Of a stretch of DNA of 64,000 bases, positions 18,526 through 27,741 are shown one piece after another. Under the pieces are notes generated by a model. It searched no databases. It saw only the letters and a program-made list of their open reading frames with translations, and was not told where the DNA came from. A program made the translations under genes and the position numbers. How positions within the stretch are numbered: the stretch's first letter is position 1; each line of letters starts with the position of its first letter. Origin of the DNA: Tateyamaria omphalii (lineage in GTDB: Bacteria > Pseudomonadota > Alphaproteobacteria > Rhodobacterales > Rhodobacteraceae); assembly GCF_001969365.1 (NCBI RefSeq), contig NZ_CP019312.1, positions 1,736,001 to 1,800,000 on the forward strand, in the 5' to 3' direction.

Positions 18526-19029
18526 TCAGCCCAGCATGAATTCTACCTTCTCTCCCCGAGCCTCGGGGTAGAGTGCGGCGCATGCGCAAGGCTCTGCATC
18601 CAGCGTGATGATCTCGATGTTTCGCGCGATCCCGTCCAGATCGGCGGCCATGCGGTCGAACGTGGCAAAGGCGCGGGCGCCGTTTTCGTGGCGCTTGATC
18701 ACGGCCAGCGCCTTTTCCGTCCGGTCAAACGGCATGGCATTGCCCATGTTCTCTTCCTGCGTGCGGAAGCTCAGCGCAACGCCCGGCGCGCAGTCCACGA
18801 GGGTAAACGACGTCGCCGTCCCCTCCTGGCTCCACCAGTCGCGCCACATCACCCGGCCCATGCCAAGGTCAACATGCGCAGTTTCGCCACCATGGGAAAT
18901 GTGTGTGGTGCGGTCGCATTCAGTCAGAGTCACGGCCGACGCAGGCGCAGCCAAAACCAACGCCACCACAGTGCCGTACACGGAATTTTTGAACAGTTCC
19001 GGTCCGTTCTCTTTGAAGGAAAACGCCAT
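18526..19029 (-). CDS. Unrecognised 167-aa exported or membrane-anchored protein between nuoJ and nuoK
   Basis: I do not recognise a family. Residues ~15-33 form one hydrophobic stretch ([18 protein letters not shown]) that looks like a signal peptide with an ASA-type cleavage site or a membrane anchor. The rest (~135 residues) is soluble-looking with Cys at the start of the mature part (TECDRT) and a CACAA segment near the C-terminus, so one or more disulfides are possible. The ATG overlaps the nuoJ stop codon (ATGA), so translation is coupled. Its place between two core complex I genes argues for co-expression with the complex, but any role in assembly or redox maintenance is speculation. 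Confidence 0.75.
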   Translation of the reverse strand: MAFSFKENGPELFKNSVYGTVVALVLAAPASAVTLTECDRTTHISHGGETAHVDLGMGRVMWRDWWSQEGTATSFTLVDCAPGVALSFRTQEENMGNAMPFDRTEKALAVIKRHENGARAFATFDRMAADLDGIARNIEIITLDAEPCACAALYPEARGEKVEFMLG

Positions 19030-19631
19030 CAGAGGCCCTGCCCCGGTTTGACGTCCTTCAACTCCATCGCCGTCGCAGGGTCGCGCATCATCTGGGCGAC
19101 CACATCCTGGCGCTTTACATCAGACCGGTGGCGCAGGGTCAGCACAATGGCGCCGACCATAGCCACCAGCAGGATCAGACCCGACAGCTGGAACAGCAGG
19201 AAATACTGATCGTAAAGGATCATACCCAGCGCCTCGGTGTTGTGTCGATCCACAGGTGTCACCTGCGCGCGCAGCCCTTCGGCGGCGGCATTGGATTCCC
19301 ACACGCCAAAGGCCATCACGAATTGCATCAGGATCACCACGGCGATCAGCAGCGCCAGCGGCATGTATTTCGCCATCTCCGCCTTCAGTTCGGCAAAATC
19401 CACGTCCAGCATCATCACCACGAACAGGAACAGCACGGCCACCGCGCCCACGTAGACGATGATCAACAGCATCGCCACGAACTCGGCCCCCAGCAGCACG
19501 AACAACCCCGCCGCCGACAAAAACGACAGGATCAGCCACAGAACCGAATGCACGGGGTTACGACTGATCACGGTGAAAAGGCCCCCGGCGATCACGCTGA
19601 CCGCGAAAAGGTAGAAGGCAAATACAGTCAT
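19029..19631 (-). CDS. nuoJ: NADH-quinone oxidoreductase subunit J
   Basis: 200-aa membrane subunit with five predicted helices: [60 protein letters not shown], then two more before a C-terminal soluble tail. The third helix carries the conserved pi-bulge region of NuoJ. Length is typical. It overlaps the upstream CMD-family gene by 4 bases (ATGA) and the downstream 167-aa gene by 1 base, so it is tightly coupled to both non-canonical neighbours. Confidence 0.96.
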   Translation of the reverse strand: MTVFAFYLFAVSVIAGGLFTVISRNPVHSVLWLILSFLSAAGLFVLLGAEFVAMLLIIVYVGAVAVLFLFVVMMLDVDFAELKAEMAKYMPLALLIAVVILMQFVMAFGVWESNAAAEGLRAQVTPVDRHNTEALGMILYDQYFLLFQLSGLILLVAMVGAIVLTLRHRSDVKRQDVVAQMMRDPATAMELKDVKPGQGL

Positions 19632-20047
19632 GTTTCGTCCTCGTCGTCACCCATGACCTCTTGCGCCAGAGCAAGGGCGCGGGTCATGGCAGGCACCCCA
19701 GCGAACATCGCCATCATGCCCAGGGTCTCGGATATCTGTTGATCGGTGGCGCCCGCCTCGCGGGCGTGGCGCACGGTCTGGCGGATGGCGGTGTCGGCCT
19801 GCGCGCCTTGCATGGTCAGGCCGGCAAGGGTGAGCAGCAGGCGGGTCTTTGCATCGAGCCCATCCTTGTTCACGGTATTGCCGAACCACGCCTCCATCAT
19901 GTCCTTGGGCATGGTGGGCCACAGCGTCTCGAACATCTTGGGGTCAAACCCCTTCGACGGATCAAAGGCCGCCATCTGAGGAAACGCCTTGGTCATCTCC
20001 TGCATCTGGGCCAGCATCGCGGCAAAGGGGTTTTTTTCGTCACTCAT
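19628..20047 (-). CDS. Carboxymuconolactone decarboxylase-family protein without CxxC (second of pair)
   Basis: 139-aa all-helical protein of the CMD/AhpD-like superfamily, recognised from the [20 protein letters not shown] segment, the helix [20 protein letters not shown] and the following hydrophobic [15 protein letters not shown]. The CxxC of AhpD-type members is absent, so peroxidase or thiol chemistry is unlikely. It may be a decarboxylase-like or non-enzymatic protein. It overlaps the preceding paralogue by 8 bases and nuoJ by 4. The negatively charged C-terminus (GDDEDET) is notable. Its embedding in the nuo operon suggests a complex I-linked role, unproven. Confidence 0.82.
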   Translation of the reverse strand: MSDEKNPFAAMLAQMQEMTKAFPQMAAFDPSKGFDPKMFETLWPTMPKDMMEAWFGNTVNKDGLDAKTRLLLTLAGLTMQGAQADTAIRQTVRHAREAGATDQQISETLGMMAMFAGVPAMTRALALAQEVMGDDEDET

Positions 20048-20423
20048 CTTCGGCCTCGAACACCTCGATGGCCGCGTTCATCGCGTTGATCATGGCCGGA
20101 AACCCGCCATAAAGGGTCATCTGGTAGATGATCTCGCATACTTCCTCGCGGCTGGCACCTACGGCGCGGGCACTGGCGATATTAACCTTGAGCTGCGGAC
20201 GCGTCTGCCCACCCATCGCGGCCAAGGCGGCAATCGTGGCCAAGAGCCGCGTCTTCTCATCCAGCACCCCGCGGCTGTAGAACGTACCATACGGCACCTC
20301 CACCACCATGCGGGACAAGCCCGGCACCAGCGTGTCATAGCGGGCGGCCAGGGCATCTTCCATCCCCGGGTTCACCTGCTCAGACAGCGCCTTGCCGCGC
20401 TCATATGCGGTATCAAGGCTCAT
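20040..20423 (-). CDS. Carboxymuconolactone decarboxylase-family protein without CxxC (first of pair)
   Basis: 127-aa CMD-family helical protein: [20 protein letters not shown], then [20 protein letters not shown] and [20 protein letters not shown]. Like its neighbour it lacks the CxxC redox pair. The two share the same fold order but are not close copies, so this is an old duplication. The start overlaps the nuoI stop (ATGA) and the end overlaps the next paralogue by 8 bases, so all are translationally coupled. An acidic C-terminus (EVFEAEDE) is shared with the partner, consistent with a heteromer. Function unknown. Confidence 0.85.
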   Translation of the reverse strand: MSLDTAYERGKALSEQVNPGMEDALAARYDTLVPGLSRMVVEVPYGTFYSRGVLDEKTRLLATIAALAAMGGQTRPQLKVNIASARAVGASREEVCEIIYQMTLYGGFPAMINAMNAAIEVFEAEDE

Positions 20424-20914
20424 CGGTAGGGCGCATCCAGCTCAAGATTGCGCGCAATCTCGGCTTCCCAGCGCTCGCCGTTCTCCAAGAGCTTTTCCTT
20501 GTCGTAGTACAGCTCTTCGCGCGTCTCGGTGCTGAACTCGAAATTCGGACCCTCGACAATGGCATCCACCGGACATGCTTCCTGACAGAAGCCGCAATAG
20601 ATGCACTTGGTCATGTCGATGTCATAACGGGTCGTACGGCGGCTGCCATCCTCGCGCGGCTCTGCGTCGATGGTGATGGCCTGGGCGGGGCAGATGGCCT
20701 CGCACAGCTTGCAGGCGATGCAACGCTCTTCGCCATTTGGATAGCGGCGCAGCGCATGTTCACCGCGGAAACGCGGGGAAAGCGGCCCCTTTTCGTGCGG
20801 GTAGTTCAGGGTCGCCTTGGGGGCAAAGAAGTACTTCAGGCCCAGCTTCATGCCGACCCAGAAATCCTGAAGCAGGAAGTATTTGGCGGCGCGGCCGTAA
20901 TCGATCTGCGTCAT
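20420..20914 (-). CDS. nuoI: NADH-quinone oxidoreductase subunit I
   Basis: 164-aa peripheral-arm subunit carrying clusters N6a and N6b. Two [4Fe-4S] motifs are seen: [16 protein letters not shown] and [16 protein letters not shown]. The N-terminal region ([19 protein letters not shown]) anchors it at the membrane, as in other bacteria. Length is normal. The stop codon overlaps the start of the first CMD-family gene; the small 64-aa gene lies immediately upstream. Confidence 0.97.
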   Translation of the reverse strand: MTQIDYGRAAKYFLLQDFWVGMKLGLKYFFAPKATLNYPHEKGPLSPRFRGEHALRRYPNGEERCIACKLCEAICPAQAITIDAEPREDGSRRTTRYDIDMTKCIYCGFCQEACPVDAIVEGPNFEFSTETREELYYDKEKLLENGERWEAEIARNLELDAPYR

Positions 20915-20916
20915 TG

Positions 20917-21111
20917 CTAGTCTCCCTGTGTTACGTCGTTAAGATGCATGTACGCCCAGGCCTTGAGGGCCGAGACGACCTCGCCCTGATCGGCCTGTTC
21001 GAATGTGCGTTCGCTGTCCAGCGTGCCAATGGCAAACTCCGAGGACAGGTAGGACACCAGATCGTCCAGATGCCGTTCGGGCGCTTCGTTGATGGCGGCG
21101 GCCAATCCCAT
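20917..21111 (-). CDS. Small 64-aa protein between nuoH and nuoI
   Basis: I recognise no family. Starting at the ATG at 21111, one base after the nuoH stop, it encodes an acidic, probably alpha-helical soluble protein ([20 protein letters not shown], then [18 protein letters not shown]). A frame start further upstream (21171) would overlap nuoH by ~60 bases and is less likely. It lacks cysteines and membrane segments. Tight packing between two complex I genes and continuous frame support it being real; function unknown. Confidence 0.6.
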   Translation of the reverse strand: MGLAAAINEAPERHLDDLVSYLSSEFAIGTLDSERTFEQADQGEVVSALKAWAYMHLNDVTQGD

Positions 21112-21112
21112 G

Positions 21113-22150
21113 TCAGCCCCCCACGGCCCAGCGGGCATAGATGCCCCAGAACCAGTCGAACTTGGCGGCAAAGGCCACGAACACGACCCACACCAGGCTG
21201 AACGGCAGGAACACTTTCCAACCCAGGCGCATCAGCTGGTCATAGCGGTAGCGGGGTGTGATCGCCTTCACCATTGCGAAGAGGAAGAAGAAGAACGCCA
21301 TCTTCGCCACCATCCACAGCACGCCGTCCGGCAGGCCGGGGATGGGCGACAGCCAGCCACCAAAGAACAGCAGGCTCATCAGCGCGCACATCAGGAAAAT
21401 GGCGATGTATTCGCCCGCCATGAACAGCAGGAACGGGGTCGAGGAGTACTCGACCTGGTAGCCAGCGACCAATTCGGATTCCGCTTCCGGAAGGTCAAAG
21501 GGCGGGCGGTTCGTTTCAGCCAAGGCGCTGATAAAGAACAAGAACACCATCGGCAAATGCGGCAACCAGTACCAGCCAAAGAAGCCGTATCCGGTGTCCT
21601 GCGCGTTCACGATAGCGCCAAAGTTCAGCGAGCCTGTGGACAGGATCACACCGATGATGATCAGACCGATGCTGACCTCATAGGAAATCATCTGCGCCGC
21701 CGACCGCAGCGAGCCCAGGAACGGGTATTTCGAGTTCGATGCCCAGCCGCCGATGATCACGCCATAGACCTCAAGCGACGAAATGGCGAAAACATAGAGG
21801 ATCGCAACATTGATGTCCGACAGCACCCAACCGTCGTTGAACGGGATCACCGCCCAGGCCACCATCGCCAGCACAAAGCTGGTCATCGGCGCGAGCATGA
21901 ACAGGGTCTTGTCGGCGCCCGCAGGCACGACGACCTCTTTCACGACATATTTCAGCGCATCGGCAACGGTCTGGAGCAGGCCGTAAGCGCCCACGACATT
22001 GGGACCCCGACGCATCTGGACGGCGGCCCAGATTTTCCGGTCGCCATAGACCAGAAACAGGAGCGAGATCATGACAAAAGCCACAACCGCCAGCACCTGT
22101 GCCAGAACAAGGACGGCGATGCCGCCAGGAGTGGTAAAGAAATCAGCCAT
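21113..22150 (-). CDS. nuoH: NADH-quinone oxidoreductase subunit H
   Basis: 345-aa membrane subunit that forms much of the quinone-binding chamber. Eight or so helices are visible; conserved pieces include [40 protein letters not shown] and [36 protein letters not shown], the acid-rich loop facing the quinone site. Length is typical. It starts 6 bases after the inserted lipoprotein gene. Confidence 0.97.
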   Translation of the reverse strand: MADFFTTPGGIAVLVLAQVLAVVAFVMISLLFLVYGDRKIWAAVQMRRGPNVVGAYGLLQTVADALKYVVKEVVVPAGADKTLFMLAPMTSFVLAMVAWAVIPFNDGWVLSDINVAILYVFAISSLEVYGVIIGGWASNSKYPFLGSLRSAAQMISYEVSIGLIIIGVILSTGSLNFGAIVNAQDTGYGFFGWYWLPHLPMVFLFFISALAETNRPPFDLPEAESELVAGYQVEYSSTPFLLFMAGEYIAIFLMCALMSLLFFGGWLSPIPGLPDGVLWMVAKMAFFFFLFAMVKAITPRYRYDQLMRLGWKVFLPFSLVWVVFVAFAAKFDWFWGIYARWAVGG

Positions 22151-22156
22151 CAGTCC

Positions 22157-22537
22157 TCACACCGTCGGTATTCCCCTCTCCGCGCAGGCGGCGGCCACGA
22201 CTTCGGCGTCGATGGTCCGTATGCCCCGCGGCAGGGCTGGCGAAATGGTGTAAACAGCATCTGCTTTCCACACGCCAGCCTCTTCGTATACATTTGTGCG
22301 CAAATGACGCGCAAAGCCCCAGCCCCGGATCAACGTGTATCCGGCAGCGGCGCATTCAGCGTAATCCTCGACGTCGCGCATGGTGATCGCGTTGGTCATT
22401 TCAACGTCGAACTGCACCAGATCATCGGCCAAAAGCTGCGTTTCGATACCCCGGTAGTCGGGGATGAACTGCTCTGCCGTCGGCACAGGGTCACAGGCCG
22501 CAAGCGGCAGGGCCGTTATGATCCAGGCCGCTTTCAT
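22157..22537 (-). CDS. Putative small lipoprotein between nuoG and nuoH
   Basis: 126-aa protein with a short signal peptide and lipobox LAAC (Cys15: [10 protein letters not shown]), so it is predicted to be lipidated and held at a membrane facing the periplasm. The mature part is ~110 residues of mixed composition with conserved-looking [20 protein letters not shown] and two further Cys residues (Cys82-type and Cys118-type positions, approximate). I recognise no domain. The ATG overlaps the nuoG stop (ATGA). A periplasmic lipoprotein coupled to cytoplasmic complex I subunits is unexpected; it may assist assembly or be a passenger. Confidence 0.75.
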   Translation of the reverse strand: MKAAWIITALPLAACDPVPTAEQFIPDYRGIETQLLADDLVQFDVEMTNAITMRDVEDYAECAAAGYTLIRGWGFARHLRTNVYEEAGVWKADAVYTISPALPRGIRTIDAEVVAAACAERGIPTV

Positions 22538-24552
22538 TCAGCGGCCAGGGCCTGCGATTTACGTGCTTTCGCGTTGGCACTGAGTTCCGCCATCAACTGG
22601 CTCGCCCGCGCAATCGGGTTGGTCAGGTAGAAATCCGTGACTGTCGAGGCGAGCGCCCCACCTTCGATTGTGCCCTGCTCCAGCGCGTCGCCGGTGTTCT
22701 CGGCCACGACATCGACATCACCCAGATGCGGATGATCCTTGACCAGCTTTTGGCGCAGCGCGGCCAAGCTGTCATAAGGCAGCACAGCCTCCATCTCGCC
22801 CGACAGCGCGCGCAGGATGGCCCAGTTTTCCTTGGCCTCTCCCGGCGCAAAGCTCGCGCGTTGCGCCAATTGAGGCCGCCCTTCGGTGTTCACAAACAAC
22901 CCGCCCTCTTCGGTGTAGGCCGCCCCCGGCAGGATCACGTCGGCGCGGTGCGCACCGCGGTCGCCGTGGCTGCCCTGGTAGATGACGAATGCGCCGTCGG
23001 ATATCTCGATCTCGTCAGCGCCCAGGTTATAGATCACATCGGCCTTCTCGACGGCAGCCATCGCATCCGGGTTGGTGGCCCCTACGTCCATCGCACCGAC
23101 ACGCGCCGCCGCGGTGTGCAGGATCATCAGGCCCGACTTGGTGCTTTCCGCCAGCGCCTGCGCGCCTGCAAGGATCGCAGCCCCGTCACCCCGGGTCAGT
23201 GCTCCCATACCGACGATGATGACCGACGGTTTTTCTTGAACGCCAGAATGATCGCGCTCGAGCAATTCGTTGATAATTGTGGCGTCGGAGCCGATATGCG
23301 CGGCGTCATAGGTCAGGTCCGGCATCTCGCCGATCACACCCACATTCGCGCCCTGGCTCCAAGCCTTGCGGATGCGCGCGTTCAGGACGGGCGCTTCCAA
23401 GCGCGGGTTGGTGCCGATCAGCATGATCGCCTCGGCGGTGTCGATGTCTTCGATGCTGGCCGTGCCAACGTAAGCGGCACGGTTGCCCGACGGCAGTTTG
23501 GCCCCATCAGTGCGGCACTCGACGATACCGCCCTGCCCTTCAATCAACTCTTTCAAAGCGTACGCAGCTTCAACCGGTGCCAGATCACCGACCAATCCCG
23601 CCAGCGAAGACGCACCCTTGATCGCCTCAGCCGCCTTGCCAAGCGCCTCACCCCAGGTCGCGGCACGCAGCTTGCCGTTCTCGCGAACATATGGCTTGTC
23701 GAGCCGCTGCCGACGCAGCCCGTCCCAGACAAAGCGTGTCTTGTCCGAAATCCATTCCTCGTTCGTGCCATCATGGTTCAACGGCAGGAACCGCATGACC
23801 TCACGCCCCTTGGTATCGACGCGAATGGAGGAGCCAAGCGCATCCATCACATCCACGCTCTCGGTCTTGGTCAGTTCCCAGGGCCGCGCGGTGAACGCAT
23901 ATGGCTTCGACACCAGAGCGCCCACCGGGCACAGGTCAATGATGTTGCCCTGCAGGTTCGAATCGAGGGTCTCGCCCAGATAGGACGTGATCTCACTGTC
24001 CTCACCCCGGCCCGTCTGGCCCATCTGCGTGATCCCCGCGACCTCGGTCGTGAAGCGCACACAGCGAGTACAGGAAATGCAGCGGGTCATGTGCGTCTCG
24101 ACCAGCGGACCCAGATCCAAATCGTCCACGGCGCGCTTCGGCTCCCTGAATCGGGAAAAATCCACGCCATAAGCCATTGCCTGGTCCTGTAGATCGCATT
24201 CGCCGCCCTGGTCACAGATCGGGCAATCGAGCGGGTGGTTGATGAGCAGGAACTCCATCACGCCCTCACGGGCCTTCTTGACCATGGGCGAGTTCGTCTT
24301 GACCACGGGCGGCTGGCCCTCTGGCCCGGGACGCAAATCCTTCACCTGCATGGCGCAGGACGCTGCGGGCTTAGGCGGGCCACCCACCACTTCGACAAGA
24401 CACATCCGGCAGTTGCCCGCGATCGACAGACGCTCGTGGTAGCAGAAACGGGGGATTTCGATCCCCGCTTCCTCACAGGCCTGGATCAGGGTCATCGCCC
24501 CGTCCACCTCAACTTCCTGTCCGTCGATGATGATCTTGCGAAGGTCGCTCAT
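22534..24552 (-). CDS. nuoG: NADH-quinone oxidoreductase subunit G
   Basis: 672-aa iron-sulfur subunit of the NADH module. The N-terminal ferredoxin domain has [20 protein letters not shown] for [2Fe-2S] N1b. The His/Cys-rich segment [20 protein letters not shown] follows for N5, and [16 protein letters not shown] with CPVGAL for N4. The rest is a degenerate molybdopterin-oxidoreductase-like domain. The length (~670-690) is normal for alphaproteobacteria, shorter than E. coli NuoG, and cluster N7 ligands are not evident. It overlaps the lipoprotein gene by 4 bases and follows the DUF5333-like gene by 3. Confidence 0.97.
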   Translation of the reverse strand: MSDLRKIIIDGQEVEVDGAMTLIQACEEAGIEIPRFCYHERLSIAGNCRMCLVEVVGGPPKPAASCAMQVKDLRPGPEGQPPVVKTNSPMVKKAREGVMEFLLINHPLDCPICDQGGECDLQDQAMAYGVDFSRFREPKRAVDDLDLGPLVETHMTRCISCTRCVRFTTEVAGITQMGQTGRGEDSEITSYLGETLDSNLQGNIIDLCPVGALVSKPYAFTARPWELTKTESVDVMDALGSSIRVDTKGREVMRFLPLNHDGTNEEWISDKTRFVWDGLRRQRLDKPYVRENGKLRAATWGEALGKAAEAIKGASSLAGLVGDLAPVEAAYALKELIEGQGGIVECRTDGAKLPSGNRAAYVGTASIEDIDTAEAIMLIGTNPRLEAPVLNARIRKAWSQGANVGVIGEMPDLTYDAAHIGSDATIINELLERDHSGVQEKPSVIIVGMGALTRGDGAAILAGAQALAESTKSGLMILHTAAARVGAMDVGATNPDAMAAVEKADVIYNLGADEIEISDGAFVIYQGSHGDRGAHRADVILPGAAYTEEGGLFVNTEGRPQLAQRASFAPGEAKENWAILRALSGEMEAVLPYDSLAALRQKLVKDHPHLGDVDVVAENTGDALEQGTIEGGALASTVTDFYLTNPIARASQLMAELSANAKARKSQALAAE

Positions 24553-24555
24553 GCG

Positions 24556-24954
24556 TCAGTTCATCCTCAATAGGGCGCCGATCTGGCCGCCTCTTTCAAT
24601 TTCAGCCTGGCCCAACGCGCAATAGGTGGCCGGCTCACCCGGCGACACGCCCGCTTGTTTCAGGTAAGCGGCACCTTTGGCCTTCAGCCGCGCCTTTTCG
24701 GCATCCGATTTGCGGTAAGCATCAATCTCTGCATCCGTATAGCCAAGCGCCCGCGCCCGGCCCTTCAGCCCGTTGACGACCGACATCGCCCGCAACATGC
24801 GGGCCGAAATGTCGGGGCAGTTCTTGCGAATCTCGTCCGCAATACCGACAGCCAGAATGGTGCCATCAATCTCGGGCACATCCCGTAGATGAGGCTTCGC
24901 CGAGGCTATCCCGGCAGTCAGGCTAAGGATCAGGGCCATGGTCATTGCGCGCAT
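24556..24954 (-). CDS. DUF5333-like exported protein upstream of nuoG
   Basis: 132-aa protein with a clear signal peptide (MRAMTMALILSLTAGIASA, cleavage near residue 19), so it is probably periplasmic. The mature domain is helical, with Cys in IRKNCPDISARMLRAM and a second in ATYCALGQAEIERG, allowing a disulfide. It resembles the small Rhodobacteraceae family I know as DUF5333; that name is from memory. No catalytic motif is seen. It lies 3 bases ahead of nuoG and shares its transcript. Confidence 0.75.
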   Translation of the reverse strand: MRAMTMALILSLTAGIASAKPHLRDVPEIDGTILAVGIADEIRKNCPDISARMLRAMSVVNGLKGRARALGYTDAEIDAYRKSDAEKARLKAKGAAYLKQAGVSPGEPATYCALGQAEIERGGQIGALLRMN

Positions 24955-25076
24955 CGTTTCTCTCCACCTTGTGCATCACATTGATGCCATGTGGGAAAGC
25001 AGGTTCGTGCTATGCAATATCACGGGCCGACACAACCCGTCAGAGCGCAAAATGTCGCCTTAAGCGGTGCTTGTGA

Positions 25077-25454
25077 TCACGCAGGCGTGCAGGTGCCGCG
25101 CAACAGCAGCCTGTCGTTGGAAATCCGAAGCGTCCCGTCCTCTGCATCGGGCCCTTCAGCCCATTCGATATCGGACGATCCGTACTCCTGGATGCAGTAG
25201 CGAATAGCCTCGTAGCGCCCTGCCTCGCGTGCGCCATCAAGCGATGCGGACACGGGCGACACCGTCACCTCGAACTGTTCGCGCTGGCGGCGGTCGACCT
25301 TGCTTGCGTTCGCCCGGAAAAACTGGCCGTCAAAGGCCACACGTTCCGACCGCCGCCCGTTACAGGCGGTCAACAGCAGCACGGCAATCAGCAACAGGGC
25401 GGTCCACATGGCCGGGCGCATGTCGGTCAATGCACGGGTCTTCGTCTTGGTCAC
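25077..25454 (-). CDS. Putative lipoprotein in the nuo operon
   Basis: 125-aa protein. The start is taken as the GTG at 25454 because GGAGGAG lies 8 bases upstream, the best ribosome-binding site in this frame; an internal ATG at 25421 lacks one. A basic N-terminus is followed by a hydrophobic run (MWTALLLIAVLLLTAC) with lipobox LTAC (Cys31). The mature part contains FDGQFFRANASKVDRRQREQ, EAIRYCIQEYGSSDIEW and a final GTCTPA. I recognise no named domain. It is separated from the DUF5333-like gene by 122 bases in which no ORF is seen, and follows the DUF3291-like gene by 29 bases. Confidence 0.7.
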   Translation of the reverse strand: MTKTKTRALTDMRPAMWTALLLIAVLLLTACNGRRSERVAFDGQFFRANASKVDRRQREQFEVTVSPVSASLDGAREAGRYEAIRYCIQEYGSSDIEWAEGPDAEDGTLRISNDRLLLRGTCTPA

Positions 25455-25483
25455 TGCAGTCTCCTCCACCCCGGTCTCGGGCC

Positions 25484-25924
25484 TCAGGCGGCGTGATCCC
25501 AGCCAAAGGCGTGGTCCGTATTGCCATGGTTTTCAAGATGATGGAAGCGGTCGATTGCCTCTTCAATCGTGGGTATATGGCCTGGCGCCACCCACCACAT
25601 TACAAAGCGCAAGCCTTGATCCGGATCGTACCACTCGCCCTTGCGGTCATAGAACTGCTTGTGAACGGTGTTGAAAGTAAAGGCGTGCAGGCTTTCGATG
25701 TCTTTCCAGACGGATAGCGTGCTTGCGGTGCGGGGATTGCCCCCCAGCGGACCATCGGGATCAAGCTGTGCTGCTTCCATATCCTCGCCTTCCAAGTGCC
25801 AGATGTAGCCCGGCGACCGGCGCGCGATGTCATAGACACGGTCGAGGTTGTTCAGGAAGTCCGCCACGCGCGGGTCTTCCCAGTCGTATTTCAATGTGCC
25901 GATGTTGAATTCAGCGAGGTGCAT
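25484..25924 (-). CDS. DUF3291-family protein
   Basis: 146-aa protein matching the DUF3291 family (dimeric alpha-beta-barrel fold related to antibiotic-biosynthesis monooxygenases): N-terminal HLAEFNIGTLKYDWEDPRVA, central SVWKDIESLHAFTFNTVHKQ, then FVMWWVAPGHIPTIEEAIDR and an HHLENHG end. The conserved W, H and Y residues suggest a small-molecule pocket, but no reaction is established for the family. No signal peptide; cytoplasmic. It sits in the nuo operon between the zinc-ribbon gene (3 bases) and the lipoprotein gene. Confidence 0.82.
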   Translation of the reverse strand: MHLAEFNIGTLKYDWEDPRVADFLNNLDRVYDIARRSPGYIWHLEGEDMEAAQLDPDGPLGGNPRTASTLSVWKDIESLHAFTFNTVHKQFYDRKGEWYDPDQGLRFVMWWVAPGHIPTIEEAIDRFHHLENHGNTDHAFGWDHAA

Positions 25925-25927
25925 CTT

Positions 25928-26218
25928 TCAAAACACTGTAAAAAACACAACGAATGCCAGCACCAAAAACAATCCGAAAATGATGGGGATACGGATATCT
26001 CCGCTCGGAGCACTATTACGATGTGGTTTCAGTCCATGCGTCGGATGCAAGCTCGGTTCGACATCCGATCCGCACTGCGTGCACCGCGTTGTCCCGAACG
26101 TTGCCTCGTTCTGATATCCACAGACGTCGCACAAGCCGCCATTTGGCCGACTTTCCAACGGATAGGGAAGTCTACTCAGCCGCAATTCGCTTGCCGGCAA
26201 TCCGGTCCTCAATCTCAT
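25928..26218 (-). CDS. Small zinc-ribbon protein with C-terminal membrane anchor
   Basis: 96-aa protein from the ATG at 26218, with two CxxC knuckles (Cys30/Cys33 and Cys46/Cys49: [20 protein letters not shown]) forming a probable zinc ribbon, a polar linker, and one C-terminal hydrophobic segment ([20 protein letters not shown], ~77-96). This is a tail-anchored layout with the ribbon in the cytoplasm. The ATG lies 47 bases inside nuoF; a TTG at 26158 would avoid that overlap and still keep the whole ribbon. Family not recognised beyond the zinc-ribbon pattern. Confidence 0.65.
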   Translation of the reverse strand: MRLRTGLPASELRLSRLPYPLESRPNGGLCDVCGYQNEATFGTTRCTQCGSDVEPSLHPTHGLKPHRNSAPSGDIRIPIIFGLFLVLAFVVFFTVF

Positions 26219-27452
26219 CCCGGAAGTTCCGGATCAGCCCCTGGATCGGCCACGCCGCCGCATCGCCAAGCGCACAGATCGTGTGCCCTTCGACCTGCTT
26301 GGTCACGTCGAGCAGCATGTCGATCTCTTCAACCTCTGCCTCGCCGTGCACCAAGCGCTCCATCACGCGCATCATCCAGCCCGTGCCTTCGCGGCAGGGC
26401 GTGCACTGACCACAGGATTCGTGTTTGTAAAACTTGGACAGCCGCCAGATCGCCTTGATGATGTCCGTGCTCTGATCCATCACGATCACCGCCGCCGTGC
26501 CCAGACCCGACTGCAAATCATTCCGCAGATAGTCGAAGTCCATGATGGCGTCTTTCATCTTCTCGCCGCGCACGCAGGGAACGGACGACCCACCGGGGAT
26601 CACGGCCTTGAGGTTGTCCCAACCGCCGCGAATGCCGCCGGAGTGCTTTTCGATCAACTCCTCAAAGCTGATCGACATTTCCTCTTCTACAACGCACGGG
26701 TTGTTCACATGGCCCGAGATGGCAAACAGCTTCGTACCCGCATTGTTTGGACGGCCAAATCCAGCAAACCATGTCCCACCGCGCCGCAGGATCGTGGGCA
26801 CAACAGCGATGGATTCGACGTTGTTCACGGTGGTCGGGCAGCCATAGAGACCCGCACCCGCCGGGAACGGCGGCTTCATGCGCGGCATGCCCTTCTTGCC
26901 TTCGAGCGACTCCAACAACGCGGTTTCTTCACCGCAGATATAGGCCCCTGCCCCGTGGTGCAGGTAGATGTCGAAATCCCAACCCGAGCCCGCCGCGTTT
27001 GGCCCGACCAGCCCGGCGTCGTAAGCTTCGTCAATCGCCGCCTGAAGCGCTTCCTTCTCGCGGATGTATTCACCACGGATATAGATGTAGCAGGCGTGCG
27101 CATTCATCGCGAAGCTAGCGATCAGGCACCCTTCGATCAGAGTGTGCGGATCGTGGCGCATGATCTCGCGGTCCTTGCAGGTGCCAGGCTCGGATTCGTC
27201 TGCGTTTACGACAAGGTACGCGGGGCGCCCGTCCGATTCTTTCGGCATGAACGACCACTTGAGGCCCGTTGGGAACCCGGCGCCACCGCGACCGCGCAGC
27301 CCGCTGTCCTTCATCTCCTGCACAACCCAGTCACGGCCCTTCTGGATCAGCTTGTCCGTCCCGTCCCAGTGACCACGGGCCTGCGCGCCCTTCAGCGTGC
27401 GGTCGTGCATCCCGTAAAGGTTGGTAAAGATACGATCCTTGTCAGCGAGCAT
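26172..27452 (-). CDS. nuoF: NADH-quinone oxidoreductase subunit F
   Basis: 426-aa flavin-binding subunit that oxidises NADH. The NADH/FMN site shows [19 protein letters not shown] and [20 protein letters not shown]; the second Gly-rich loop is [19 protein letters not shown]. Cluster N3 ligands are in [15 protein letters not shown] with a distal Cys in [13 protein letters not shown]. Length is standard. It is separated from the DUF5337-like gene by 67 bases containing a GGCCCT...AGGGCC hairpin. Confidence 0.97.
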   Translation of the reverse strand: MLADKDRIFTNLYGMHDRTLKGAQARGHWDGTDKLIQKGRDWVVQEMKDSGLRGRGGAGFPTGLKWSFMPKESDGRPAYLVVNADESEPGTCKDREIMRHDPHTLIEGCLIASFAMNAHACYIYIRGEYIREKEALQAAIDEAYDAGLVGPNAAGSGWDFDIYLHHGAGAYICGEETALLESLEGKKGMPRMKPPFPAGAGLYGCPTTVNNVESIAVVPTILRRGGTWFAGFGRPNNAGTKLFAISGHVNNPCVVEEEMSISFEELIEKHSGGIRGGWDNLKAVIPGGSSVPCVRGEKMKDAIMDFDYLRNDLQSGLGTAAVIVMDQSTDIIKAIWRLSKFYKHESCGQCTPCREGTGWMMRVMERLVHGEAEVEEIDMLLDVTKQVEGHTICALGDAAAWPIQGLIRNFRDEIEDRIAGKRIAAE

Positions 27453-27501
27453 GGGTACGTCCTTGTGTTACGCGCGGTGCAGCGCGCGATCCTTTGCCTG
27501 T

Positions 27502-27520
27502 GGCCCTCGCGCGCAGGGCC
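27502..27520. repeat. Intra-operon hairpin between the DUF5337-like gene and nuoF
   Basis: GGCCCT and AGGGCC form a 6-bp stem with a 7-base loop in the 67-base gap. There is no U tract, so it is more likely an RNA-processing or stability element than a terminator. Confidence 0.35.
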
Positions 27521-27738
27521 TAGTTGTCCCGGCTCTTTTGCCAAATCCTGACGGCGACCACCAGTGACCAAATGAACGCAGCCAGGGCAAAGAGCAGAAT
27601 CAGGATTTCGTAGCGTTGCGGCAGTCCAAGGCCGCTCACGATGACCGGCGCAAAGACGGACAGCAAAGCGGCCCCTGCAATCACAAGGGCCGCGATACGG
27701 CCCTGACGGGCCAGCTTCGGATCAAGCGGTGCGGACAT
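27520..27738 (-). CDS. DUF5337-like two-helix membrane protein
   Basis: 72-aa protein with two predicted transmembrane helices (about 14-36, IAALVIAGAALLSVFAPVIV, and 42-65, YEILILLFALAAFIWSLVV), a basic N-terminal segment and a short charged C-terminus. It resembles the small Rhodobacterales family I know as DUF5337; the assignment is from memory. Both ends should face the cytoplasm by the positive-inside rule. It sits 3 bases after the HHH membrane protein gene, within the complex I operon. Confidence 0.72.
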   Translation of the reverse strand: MSAPLDPKLARQGRIAALVIAGAALLSVFAPVIVSGLGLPQRYEILILLFALAAFIWSLVVAVRIWQKSRDN

Positions 27739-27741
27739 GCG

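Noticed and set aside
15004..18539. Long His/Arg/Gln-rich plus-strand frames opposite nuoM and nuoL
   Set aside because: Composition is what the reverse complement of hydrophobic membrane-protein codons gives. No start signals or domains.
21089..22630. A 513-codon plus-strand frame opposite nuoH
   Set aside because: Shadow of nuoH and its neighbouring lipoprotein; no plausible product.
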